Of a stretch of 28,827 nucleotides of DNA, positions 14,824 to 22,330 are shown one piece after another. Origin of the DNA: Cytophagia bacterium (lineage in GTDB: Bacteria; Bacteroidota; Bacteroidia; UBA7662); NCBI GenBank assembly GCA_009926405.1, contig RFOZ01000007.1, positions 1 through 28,827 on the forward strand, given 5' to 3'. The notes under the pieces were generated by a model. That model worked only from the letters and a program-made list of their open reading frames with translations. It had not been told where the DNA came from and did not search any database. The stretch's first letter is position 1; each line of letters opens with the position of its first letter. The translations under genes and the position numbers were made by a program.

Positions 14824-15782
14824 AACAAGCGCATGGTTTTGGAAGCTTCAAGGTTGCGCCAGGCCTGACCTCGCACAACCCTGGCATAGACCCCCAGGGG
14901 TAAAAAGCGCCCGTGACGATCTTCCAAGGCCGTTTCACCGCATTCCATTTCTTCGTTTTTGTACCAACGCCCTAACAAGGATCGCAGGATGAGGGGCGAC
15001 AGGCCCAAAGAATAGGCATTCACCAACAAAGCATGCCGTTCGGGAACCAAAATTTGACGAACCTCTTCCACGAGGTCCTGCAATTGATCTTCTAACTTCC
15101 ATCGTTCACCGGAACTTCCGATTCCATAGGCTGGGGGATCCATCAAAACTGCATCGTAAAAATGCCCGCGCTTGATTTCACGTTGAACAAATTTTCGGGC
15201 ATCTTCGACCACCCAATGCAAGCCATCCAAACCCGAAAGGTCTGCGTTGCGTCGAGCCCAATCCACGACCTGCCTGACCGAATCCAGATGATAGACCTTG
15301 GCCCCGGAAGCCGCAGCGGCCAGGCTGGCCCCCCCGGTATAAGCAAAGAGATTCAACACCCGGGGACCACCGGTTTCCGGGGGACCACCGGTCCAATTCT
15401 TGAGGATCGCGGCAATAAATTCCCAATTATCAGCCTGCTCCGGAAACAAACCCACATGCTTGAACGCCGTCATGGCCAATTGAAACCTCAACTTCAGCGC
15501 AGGACTTTGGTACGAAAGCGACCAACGATCCCCGGCTGCTCCGGGTCCGTTGCCCAGCCATTGACCGCTGCGACTACCCCCGGCCTCAAAACGCCAATGG
15601 GCACTTTTGCGCAAGGCGGCTTGGGATTCAACGGGCGCCCACAAGGCCTGAGGTTCCGGTCTTTGCAAAATGCGATCACCAAATCGCTCCCATTTGAGAC
15701 CGTTACCGCTATCCAACAAGGCATAGTCCTTCCATTGTTGAGGGTAACGAAGGGGCAAAACGGCGGGAGGCGACTCCAGCAT
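14820..15782 (-). CDS. Class I SAM-dependent methyltransferase, RlmI/RlmK-like (COG1092 type)
   Basis: 320 residues. The second half is a Rossmann methyltransferase: SAM-binding motif I NLFAYTGGA (144-152), acidic VYHLDSV after strand 2, and MDPPAYG (214-220), the motif shared by the RlmI/RlmK 23S rRNA cytosine/guanine methyltransferases. The N-terminal third (LLDSGNGLKWERFGD, LWAP) matches the short form of this family without a PUA domain. The target is probably rRNA, but the exact base cannot be assigned. Start and stop overlap both neighbours: its ATG shares one base with the lysS stop and its stop overlaps the dnaE start, so it is translated in a coupled series. Confidence 0.85.
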   Translation of the reverse strand: MLESPPAVLPLRYPQQWKDYALLDSGNGLKWERFGDRILQRPEPQALWAPVESQAALRKSAHWRFEAGGSRSGQWLGNGPGAAGDRWSLSYQSPALKLRFQLAMTAFKHVGLFPEQADNWEFIAAILKNWTGGPPETGGPRVLNLFAYTGGASLAAAASGAKVYHLDSVRQVVDWARRNADLSGLDGLHWVVEDARKFVQREIKRGHFYDAVLMDPPAYGIGSSGERWKLEDQLQDLVEEVRQILVPERHALLVNAYSLGLSPLILRSLLGRWYKNEEMECGETALEDRHGRFLPLGVYARVVRGQAWRNLEASKTMRLL

Positions 15783-17305
15783 TAACCTTCGCTTTTCTCG
15801 GGCCGCATTTGCGGAAACAAGAGCACTTCCTGAATACTGGCCGCGTTGGTCATGATCATGGCCAGGCGGTCGATACCGATTCCGATTCCGGCGGTGGGTG
15901 GCATCCCAAATTCCAATGCCCTCAAAAAATCTTCATCCAGGACCATCGCCTCCGGATCACCTCGTTTGCCCAAATCCAATTGGGCTTCGAAACGGGCGCG
16001 TTGATCCAAGGGATCGTTGAGTTCCGAAAATGCGTTGGCTATTTCTTTGCTATTGCAGATAAGCTCGAACCGCTCCACCAATCCGGGCCTGCTCCGATGC
16101 GCTTTGGCCAAGGGTGACATTTCGACCGGATAATCCATGACAAAGGTGGGCTGTATCAGGGTGGGCTCGACCAATTCACCAAAGAGGGTATCCAGCAATT
16201 TGGCCCTTCCCATCGAAGGGTCGGTTTCGATTTTATGCTGTTTCGCCAAATCACGCAAGGCGGCTTCATCCAAATCATCAACACGAACCCCTGCTTTTTC
16301 CGAAATCGCATCGTATAGCGTCACGCGTTGGAACGGTGCTTTGAAATCAATACGGTTCTCGCCGACCTGAAGGACCGTCGAGCCATGCAATTCCATGGCC
16401 AACTCTTCGAGTAGCTTTTCGGTTTGGGACATCATCCATTGATAATCTTCAAAAGCCACGTAGAGCTCCAGCATGGTAAACTCCGGGTTGTGAAAACGAC
16501 TCATGCCTTCGTTGCGGAAATCCCGGGCGAATTCGTAGACACCCTCAAATCCGCCAACTATCAATCGCTTGAGGTAAAGCTCGTTGGCGATTCGCAGGTA
16601 CAGCGGCATATCCAACGTGTTGTGATGGGTTTTGAAAGGCCTGGCCAAGGCGCCGCCGTAGAGGGGCTGTAGCACCGGGGTTTCGACCTCCAGATAGCCA
16701 TGCCTGTTAAAGAACCGGCGCATGGTTTCGATCATGCGCGATCGTAACACAAAAATATTTCGGACTTCCGGATTCACAATCAAATCCACATAACGCATGC
16801 GGTATCGCTGTTCGGGATCGTTGAAACCATCGTAAACTCGACCTTCATCGTCCCGTTTGACAACCGGCAACGGACGCAAGGCCTTGGCCAAGAAAAAAAA
16901 GCTTTTTACATGAAGCGTTATTTCACCAACCTGGGTGCGAAAAATAAAGCCCTTGACTCCGACCCAATCGCCAATATCGCAATGCTTCTTGAAGACTTCG
17001 TTGTAGGCATCCTTGTTCTCACCGGGACAAATTTCATCGCGGCTGATGTACAACTGAAGGCGACCGCTGGCATCTTGAAGTTCGGCAAAGGATGCTTTGC
17101 CCATGATGCGTCGGCTCATCAAACGACCCGCAAGGGACACCTCTTGCCAAGCAGCCGAATCTTCATCGCTGAAATCGCTTAAAACTTGGGCGGTCCGATG
17201 GGTCCTCTCAAACGAGGCGGAAGGGTAAGGCTCCACCCCCAAGCCCCGAAGGGAATCCAAGGAGGCGCGGCGCAAGAGCTCTTGTTCGCTCAGTGGTTGG
17301 TTCAT
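15782..17305 (-). CDS. lysS: Lysyl-tRNA synthetase, class II
   Basis: 507 residues from the ATG at 17305 (MNQPLSEQELLRRASLDSL). The frame is open to 17362 but that extension has no homology and includes a hairpin region. The enzyme charges tRNA-Lys. Visible are the N-terminal OB-fold (VSLAGRLMSRRIMGKASFAELQD), class II motif 1 (FFNRHGYLEVETPVLQ), motif 2 (FRNEGMSRFHNPEFTMLE) and motif 3 (GIGIGIDRLAMIMTN), followed by the lysine-specific IQEVLLFPQMRPE. The length fits the common bacterial enzyme, without the C-terminal extension that some Bacteroidota LysRS have. It is 66 nt after the LolA-like gene and overlaps the methyltransferase by one base. Confidence 0.98.
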   Translation of the reverse strand: MNQPLSEQELLRRASLDSLRGLGVEPYPSASFERTHRTAQVLSDFSDEDSAAWQEVSLAGRLMSRRIMGKASFAELQDASGRLQLYISRDEICPGENKDAYNEVFKKHCDIGDWVGVKGFIFRTQVGEITLHVKSFFFLAKALRPLPVVKRDDEGRVYDGFNDPEQRYRMRYVDLIVNPEVRNIFVLRSRMIETMRRFFNRHGYLEVETPVLQPLYGGALARPFKTHHNTLDMPLYLRIANELYLKRLIVGGFEGVYEFARDFRNEGMSRFHNPEFTMLELYVAFEDYQWMMSQTEKLLEELAMELHGSTVLQVGENRIDFKAPFQRVTLYDAISEKAGVRVDDLDEAALRDLAKQHKIETDPSMGRAKLLDTLFGELVEPTLIQPTFVMDYPVEMSPLAKAHRSRPGLVERFELICNSKEIANAFSELNDPLDQRARFEAQLDLGKRGDPEAMVLDEDFLRALEFGMPPTAGIGIGIDRLAMIMTNAASIQEVLLFPQMRPEKSEG

Positions 17306-17327
17306 AGGATTTTTGAATAACGCGGGA

Positions 17328-17350
17328 TGCGACCTCGAACCGAGGTTGCA
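17328..17350. promoter_or_regulatory. Perfectly spaced hairpin in front of lysS
   Basis: ACCTCG-AAC-CGAGGT forms a 6-bp stem with a 3-nt loop, extended by TGC/GCA after one G·T pair (an A·C mismatch in the minus-strand transcript). It occupies the middle of the 66-nt space between the LolA-like gene and lysS, about 23 nt before the lysS ATG. No T tract follows. It could be a weak stop for the upstream genes, an RNA-processing site or a translational control element. Confidence 0.4.
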
Positions 17351-17371
17351 AAACCCACGCAAAATAAGCAG

Positions 17372-18178
17372 TTACCCGGCCTTTTGGGTCTTGAAAAAAC
17401 GCGCAGCCGCCCCTTGATTTTTGGAAATCCATCGAAATCCCATGGCGACCCGGGCTTTGCCATCGGGAGCCTGCAAGGGGCGTGAGGCCGCCTTCGCGGC
17501 ATCGCGAGGACTTCCCCTGTGTAGATCGGCGGTCAGTGCTTTGGGAAGTTTGAGGCTGCTGGCATCCATTTCAAACAACAAGCTATCCGGCAAATCCAAG
17601 CCGGCTGGATCCGTTGGCGGGTTGGCACTGCGGTAGAAATATTGCATTTGGACCGTGCCCGTGCTTCGACGTGTGATTTCGGCCTGTAGAATGCGGGCGG
17701 AAGTGGGCTGAACCCAAAGCCGAATCAATTGCCAATCCTGATCCGCCCCGGTTGGCAATAAAGAAAGCTGAACCGCGCTTTGACGACCCACCTTGTCCTC
17801 ACCCATCAACATCCCGCGGTAACCCTGCGGGCGTTTGAGAAACTCAAAAAGCTCCATGGGATTCTGTCGGGGCAGCAAGGCCAGGCGGGGGCTTTGCAAA
17901 TGAAAACGATCCGGGGCCAGGTAGTGCATGGTGGCCGACAAGGGCCTGATTTTGACCCGTGGCACATCGGCCTGTACCTGCACTTCGGCCGCCAAATCCC
18001 TGAGAGAAGCGCTGCGTTGAACCAGGCGGTTCACCAGGGTCTCGGCATCCATTGAAGCCGAGGCTGCTGTCGAAGCCGAGGCTGCTGCCGCACTTTTCTG
18101 GGCAAGGGCTTGTTGTCCAATGCTGATGAATCCAAAGGAAAAAAAGCCAAAAAAAAGAAGACGAGCGAGGCCGAACAT
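17372..18178 (-). CDS. Periplasmic LolA-like protein (putative)
   Basis: 268 residues with a clear signal peptide: LLFFGFFSFGFISIGQQALA, cleavage near ALAQ. A low-complexity Ala/Ser stretch (residues about 29-43) follows. The rest resembles the half-barrel LolA/LppX fold: LVNRLVQRSASLRDLAAEVQVQ, then strands such as VKIRPLSATMHYLAPDRFHLQSP and LIRLWVQPTSARILQAEITRRSTGTVQMQYFYR. In such proteins a hydrophobic cavity carries lipid or lipoprotein. I do not see enough to name a substrate. It lies 32 nt after an ABC-2 permease gene, so it may be a periplasmic partner of that transporter. The assignment is by pattern only; an outer-membrane lipoprotein-sorting or DUF4292-type protein is the nearest description. 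Confidence 0.6.
   Translation of the reverse strand: MFGLARLLFFGFFSFGFISIGQQALAQKSAAAASASTAASASMDAETLVNRLVQRSASLRDLAAEVQVQADVPRVKIRPLSATMHYLAPDRFHLQSPRLALLPRQNPMELFEFLKRPQGYRGMLMGEDKVGRQSAVQLSLLPTGADQDWQLIRLWVQPTSARILQAEITRRSTGTVQMQYFYRSANPPTDPAGLDLPDSLLFEMDASSLKLPKALTADLHRGSPRDAAKAASRPLQAPDGKARVAMGFRWISKNQGAAARFFKTQKAG
18054..18089 (-). repeat. Two-copy 18-bp coding repeat
   Basis: Two adjacent 18-bp units differing at one base encode the Ala/Ser stretch directly after the signal peptide of the LolA-like protein. It is a likely slippage site that changes linker length in frame. Confidence 0.85.
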
Positions 18179-18210
18179 ATTCGAAAGATTTTAGAAGCGG
18201 GAGGCCTTGG

Positions 18211-19053
18211 TTAGGTAAGGATGTCTTTGCGCTCAAAGGTCCACAGGCCGATGCCTATCAGCAAGACCCAATGGGCTCCCAGGAGCACCATCGAAAAGAG
18301 AATATCCCCCCAAGGAACAGGATCCAAAAACAAAGACCGCCAGGCCGCCATGTGGGTGGTGAACAAAAAAGGTCGGACCTGATCAAACAACGCCACATCC
18401 AGGGTCCCTATCAAGGTGAAAACCATGATAGTCGCCATGGTCCCCACGATGGGACCAATGGAATTGTCCGCAAAACACGAGAGGGTCACCGACAAACAGG
18501 CCACCGTATACAAAGCAGCAAAAGCCACCCCAAAAGCCTGAAGAAAACGGGGGAGCACCTCTTCGGAGGGCAAAATTTGCAAGCCTTCGTTGCTAAGCAC
18601 CGCCAAGTCCCCTACCCCAAAAATCCAAGGCGAAACCAGGACGGCCATGATCCCAAGCCATAACAACAAAACCAAGGTATAAACAGCAGCAGCCCCGTAC
18701 TTGCTGAGCAAAAGCCCTCTGCGCGATAAGGGCCTTGTTAACAAATTACGCAATGTACCCATGGCGGCTTCGCCGGATACCAGGTCACCGGTCACCAAGG
18801 CCACCAACAAAGGCAGGTGAACCACCAGCATTTGCAGAACGATAAAGCCCACCAAATACCCGTTCAACATGCTGCCCTCGACCGTGAGGCTTTGCTGCAA
18901 AGAAGAAGTAACAAATTCTATATACGACTTTCCATCCAGCGCCAGGGCCAAAAGGATCACCCCCACCAGCAGGGTAATGGCCAGAAATCCCAAATAAGAT
19001 CGGGGTTTCGCCAGGATTTTAACGCTTTCATTGCGCAGAGCAGTCCACCACAT
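18211..19053 (-). CDS. ABC-2 type transporter permease
   Basis: 280 residues with about six membrane helices: residues around 22-40 (FLAITLLVGVILLALAL), 66-90 (LVGFIVLQMLVVHLPLLVALVTG), 118-142 (AAAVYTLVLLLWLGIMAVLV), 174-196, 200-220 (GPIVGTMATIMVFTLIGTL) and 256-273. Between helices 2 and 3 lies the ABC-2 signature-like SGEAAMGTLRNLLTRPLSRRGLLLSKY, typical of NosY/GldF-like permeases. The start overlaps the ATPase stop by one base (TGATG), so the two form one transporter. The substrate is unknown. Confidence 0.92.
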   Translation of the reverse strand: MWWTALRNESVKILAKPRSYLGFLAITLLVGVILLALALDGKSYIEFVTSSLQQSLTVEGSMLNGYLVGFIVLQMLVVHLPLLVALVTGDLVSGEAAMGTLRNLLTRPLSRRGLLLSKYGAAAVYTLVLLLWLGIMAVLVSPWIFGVGDLAVLSNEGLQILPSEEVLPRFLQAFGVAFAALYTVACLSVTLSCFADNSIGPIVGTMATIMVFTLIGTLDVALFDQVRPFLFTTHMAAWRSLFLDPVPWGDILFSMVLLGAHWVLLIGIGLWTFERKDILT

Positions 19054-20003
19054 CAGCGTTCGGTTTGGTGATGGTTCAACAGATTCATATAATAATCTTC
19101 CAGTTTTTGGCGGGATTCAATCGCATAAACCTCAAAGCCGTTTTGGGTGAGGAATTGGACCGCTGCAGGGACTTCTTCTCGACCCAACGCCATGGTCAAT
19201 TCACCACGATCGTTCAATCGACCCCCACCTGCCCAAGGACCGGCATTCAACAAAGCCAACGCCTCGGTGGCGCGCCCCACGGTGATGCGAATTTGACGCT
19301 CACTTTGGGATAACAATGCTTTGGCAGAACCCTGTACCACACAACGACCCCGATCCACCACCACCAAATCGGTGGCGACCGCCTCAACCTCGGACAAATG
19401 ATGGGAGGACAACAAAATCGTCTTGCCTTGCTCCCGGTTGAGATTCAGAATCATTTCCCGCATATCGACCAAACCCTGAGGATCCAACCCAGTCCCAGGC
19501 TCGTCAAGAACCACCAGGTCCGGGTCGTGCAAGAGGCACTGGGCCAGGCCCAGGCGTTGACGCATCCCGTGCGAAAACGATGAAACCTTATCGTTTTCCC
19601 GACCGTTAAGTCCCACAAAATCCATGAGCTCCAGCGAACGAAGTCTCGGTTCCTTGACCCCGGAGGCCCTGGCGAGCAATTCGAGGTTTTGGAGCGCACT
19701 GAGGTATTTATAAAAATCCGGCTTTTCGATCAGGCAACCAATTCTCGCAAGGATATGTTGGCGATGGGAACGGTAGTTGAGACCAAACAAAAAAAGTTGC
19801 CCCCTGCTTGGCCGAATCAGGTCCACCAACATCCGAAGGGTCGTGCTTTTGCCCGCCCCGTTGGGGCCCAAAAAACCCATCACACCCCCCGCTTTCAATT
19901 CGAAATTCAGCCCGTCAACGGCCCGAAACGTACCATAGTCTTTGACCAAATCAACGGCCTTGACCACGGTGGAATCGATGGGGATGAGGGTACGGGGACT
20001 CAC
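19053..20003 (-). CDS. ABC transporter ATP-binding protein
   Basis: 316 residues from the GTG at 20003. The frame is open to 20255 but that part overlaps bshA and has no homology. Visible are Walker A GPNGAGKS (46-53), the signature SFSHGMRQR (142-150, SHGMRQR in place of SGGQ as in many ABC-2 drug/gliding-type ATPases), Walker B LVVLDEP (163-169) and the switch His in LLSSHHLSEVE. A C-terminal domain of about 90 residues follows. The GTG start overlaps the bshA stop in a GTGA and is preceded by a strong purine-rich site. It energises the permease encoded next, probably as an exporter. The same architecture occurs in NosF and GldA. Confidence 0.94.
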   Translation of the reverse strand: MSPRTLIPIDSTVVKAVDLVKDYGTFRAVDGLNFELKAGGVMGFLGPNGAGKSTTLRMLVDLIRPSRGQLFLFGLNYRSHRQHILARIGCLIEKPDFYKYLSALQNLELLARASGVKEPRLRSLELMDFVGLNGRENDKVSSFSHGMRQRLGLAQCLLHDPDLVVLDEPGTGLDPQGLVDMREMILNLNREQGKTILLSSHHLSEVEAVATDLVVVDRGRCVVQGSAKALLSQSERQIRITVGRATEALALLNAGPWAGGGRLNDRGELTMALGREEVPAAVQFLTQNGFEVYAIESRQKLEDYYMNLLNHHQTER

Positions 20004-21145
20004 CGGTTGTCCTCCTCCATAACCTTGCGGTACAGCCCTTCGTACAAAGGCAGAACCCGGTCCAGGGAAAAGTCCGATGCACGGCGTATGGATGCTTGGC
20101 GAAATTGTTCCAACATGGTTGGATTGGATAACAAGGCGACCGCCTTTTGGATTCCTTGTTCTTGCCCGTTTTCGGGGACCAGGATTCCGCAGCGACCGTC
20201 CTCGATCAATTCGGGCAATCCACCGGCATCGCTGGACATAACCGGAACGCCACAAGCCATGGCCTCCAGGGCCGCTAAACCAAAACTCTCGGTTTCGGAA
20301 GGCAAAAGCAAAAGATCCGAAACGCCCAAAAGGCTCTCGACCGGATCTTGACGACCGATAAAATGCACTTTTCCGGTTAAGCCTCCTTCCCGGACACTTT
20401 GCTCTGCACGGGGCAATTCAGGGCCGTCCCCCACCATGAGAAGGCTGGAAGGTACTTGATCGGAAATTCGATGGAACCATTCCACCACACGGTCGATACG
20501 CTTGACCCGCCGAAAATTGGATATATGGATCAAGAGCCGATGACCGGCGGGACAAAATCGTTCCCTTAAACCGGGTCGGACCGAAGGCGTAAATCGATGG
20601 AGGTCCACAAAATTGGGAACCGTAATGACTTTTTTGCGGCAATCAAAATAGCGATGGGTTTCATCCCTCAAAAAATCTGAAACAGCGGTCACCGCATCGG
20701 ATTGCTGAATCGCAAAACTGACCACCGGAGCGTAATTGGGATCCTTGCCCACCAAGGTGATATCGGTGCCGTGCAAGGTGGTGATTACCTTGACCCGTAT
20801 GCCTTGCCCTGCCAGAATTTCTCGGGCCAAGTGGGCCGCCGTAGCGTGAGGAATGGCGTAATGAACATGCAATAAATCCAGCTTTTGCTCTCGCACCACC
20901 TCGACCAGCTTGCCGGTGAGGGCCAGCACATAGGGCGAATGCTCAAAAAGCGGGTAGTGAACCATGCTCACCTCATGAAAATAGAGATTTTCACGAAAGA
21001 CATCCAGGCGAGCCGGCAATGAATTGGATACAAAGTGAACTTGATGACCCCGATCGGCCAAGGCCTTGCCCAATTCGGTGGCCACAACGCCGCTTCCCCC
21101 GTAGGTGGGGTAACAGACCATTCCGATTCGCATGGGTTGATTCAT
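20000..21145 (-). CDS. bshA: N-acetyl-alpha-D-glucosaminyl L-malate synthase (bacillithiol synthesis)
   Basis: 381 residues, GT4-family glycosyltransferase. It joins UDP-GlcNAc to L-malate as the first step of bacillithiol synthesis. Family features are the N-terminal IGMVCYPTYGGSGVVATELGKAL with its glycine loop, the VSMVHYPLFEHSPYVLAL and LLHVHYAIPHATAAHLAREIL segments characteristic of BshA, ITTLHGTDITLVG, and the C-domain donor site ESFGLAALEAMACGVPVMSSDAGGLPE. The BshB and BshC steps are not in the window. It starts the compact run with an ABC transporter, a LolA-like protein and lysS; the stop overlaps the ATPase start by 4 nt. Confidence 0.95.
   Translation of the reverse strand: MNQPMRIGMVCYPTYGGSGVVATELGKALADRGHQVHFVSNSLPARLDVFRENLYFHEVSMVHYPLFEHSPYVLALTGKLVEVVREQKLDLLHVHYAIPHATAAHLAREILAGQGIRVKVITTLHGTDITLVGKDPNYAPVVSFAIQQSDAVTAVSDFLRDETHRYFDCRKKVITVPNFVDLHRFTPSVRPGLRERFCPAGHRLLIHISNFRRVKRIDRVVEWFHRISDQVPSSLLMVGDGPELPRAEQSVREGGLTGKVHFIGRQDPVESLLGVSDLLLLPSETESFGLAALEAMACGVPVMSSDAGGLPELIEDGRCGILVPENGQEQGIQKAVALLSNPTMLEQFRQASIRRASDFSLDRVLPLYEGLYRKVMEEDNR
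20008..20020 (-). promoter_or_regulatory. Strong Shine-Dalgarno site for the ABC ATPase inside bshA
   Basis: GGAGGAGGA lies a few nucleotides before the GTG at 20003, within the last codons of bshA (MEED). It decides the start of the ATPase, whose frame is open far upstream, and indicates re-initiation after bshA. Most other starts in this window lack such a site, as expected in Bacteroidota. Confidence 0.6.
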
Positions 21146-21202
21146 AACAAGGCTTAGGTATAGGACAATTCAAAACCCAAAAGGTTCTCTTCCTCCCAAG
21201 GT

Positions 21203-22330
21203 TTAGGGAATACGGGTTGGAGGATTCAATGACGCCTTGACCTCCTTGTAAAAAAGGTCCCACAAATCAGTCCTTAGATTGGACCGAGCCAAGAGATTGG
21301 GCTCTGCGTTGGGGTGAATGCGGTTGGACAAAAAGACCAAAATCAACCCCGTTTCGGGATCGGCCCAAACATAGGTTCCCGTAAATCCGCTGTGACCAAA
21401 ACTGCGTGGAGCGGCAGCCTGGGTGGAACCTGGTAGCGGTTTGTCCCAAAGCAAGCCTCGGCGGTTACCGGCAAAATACGCCGTCGTGAAACGGCTCACG
21501 GTGGATGGGTCCACCTTGGCCGAACCCGGAAAATACCCCGTAACCAGAGGCATCATCACCCGGGCCACATCCGCGGCTGTCCCAAAAAGCCCTGCATGCG
21601 GACCCACCCCGCCCATCAAATCGGCCATGGGATCATGAACCTGCCCGTGAACGGTGGTTTTGCGCCAAAGAGTATCCACCTCGGTTGGGACCAGGCGATG
21701 CAAAGGCAGCCGCCGGGTAGGAACAAATCCCAAACGATTCGCACCGCAGGGTTCGTACCAAGCCTTGGTCAAAAAGGAACGATAATCCATTCGGTACCGA
21801 GCCATGTATTCTTTTTGAAGCCACTTTTCGACCCATAACAAACCCAAATCGCTGTAGCGATACGTCCCCTCGGGCTCCACGGGCAGGGCCAAAATCCTTT
21901 TCTCCAGGGAATCACGTAACAAAGAAGGCTTGTGTTGGAGGTCAGACCAAACGCGGGCCAGGTTGGTATCCGATCCCAAAATTTTTTGGAAAGGGATATG
22001 CGAAGCCAGCCCCGCCTGGTGGGTTAGAACGGTGGCGAGTTTGCGGCTGCCCAAGGGATGTTTTTTGAGTTCGGGTAACAAGCTGCCCATCGTCGCTTGC
22101 AATGGCAGGGGACGAACGGTGTGCAAATGCATAGCGGCCAAGGCCGTCGATAGAACCTTGGTGAGAGAAGCCAGATCGTAAACATGCCCCATATCCACGG
22201 GAATCACGCCGCTGGTATCGGTGCTACCGTAGGCTTTGGCCATCAAGATGCGTTCTCCCTGCGCGACCAGCAATTGAGCCCCCGGAAAAGCACCTTGCTT
22301 CCGGACCGCCTCCACCAAGGAATCGGCCAT
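21203..22330 (-). CDS. Class C beta-lactamase-type serine hydrolase domain (C-terminal part of a GH3 fusion)
   Basis: 375 residues if started at the ATG at 22330 (MADSLVEAVRKQG); the frame is open to 22450. It shows the serine motif SLTK (Ser55, Lys58) in YDLASLTKVLS, the YSD motif in TYRYSDLG, and HSGFTGT in the place of KTG. These are features of PF00144 esterase/DD-peptidase-like proteins rather than of true resistance enzymes. Sequence at its N-terminus matches the point where Bacteroidota GH3/beta-lactamase fusion proteins continue after the GH3 C-domain. The upstream GH3 frame overlaps it by 88 nt. Joint length is about 988 residues, the size of such fusions. A single-base indel near 22335-22345 would join the frames. 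Without signal peptide it would stay in the cytosol if made separately. Confidence 0.88.
   Translation of the reverse strand: MADSLVEAVRKQGAFPGAQLLVAQGERILMAKAYGSTDTSGVIPVDMGHVYDLASLTKVLSTALAAMHLHTVRPLPLQATMGSLLPELKKHPLGSRKLATVLTHQAGLASHIPFQKILGSDTNLARVWSDLQHKPSLLRDSLEKRILALPVEPEGTYRYSDLGLLWVEKWLQKEYMARYRMDYRSFLTKAWYEPCGANRLGFVPTRRLPLHRLVPTEVDTLWRKTTVHGQVHDPMADLMGGVGPHAGLFGTAADVARVMMPLVTGYFPGSAKVDPSTVSRFTTAYFAGNRRGLLWDKPLPGSTQAAAPRSFGHSGFTGTYVWADPETGLILVFLSNRIHPNAEPNLLARSNLRTDLWDLFYKEVKASLNPPTRIP

Noticed and set aside
17306..17362. N-terminal extension of lysS
   Set aside because: Runs through the intergenic hairpin, with no LysRS-like sequence; the ATG at 17305 gives the usual N-terminus.
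20004..20255. N-terminal extension of the ABC ATPase
   Set aside because: It lies fully inside bshA in another frame; the GTG at 20003 with a strong upstream site fits.
21203..22330. Reading the beta-lactamase-type protein as an antibiotic-resistance enzyme
   Set aside because: It has SLTK, YSD and HSG motifs of the PF00144 esterase/peptidase-like group and is linked to a GH3 cell-wall hydrolase; nothing points to beta-lactam hydrolysis.
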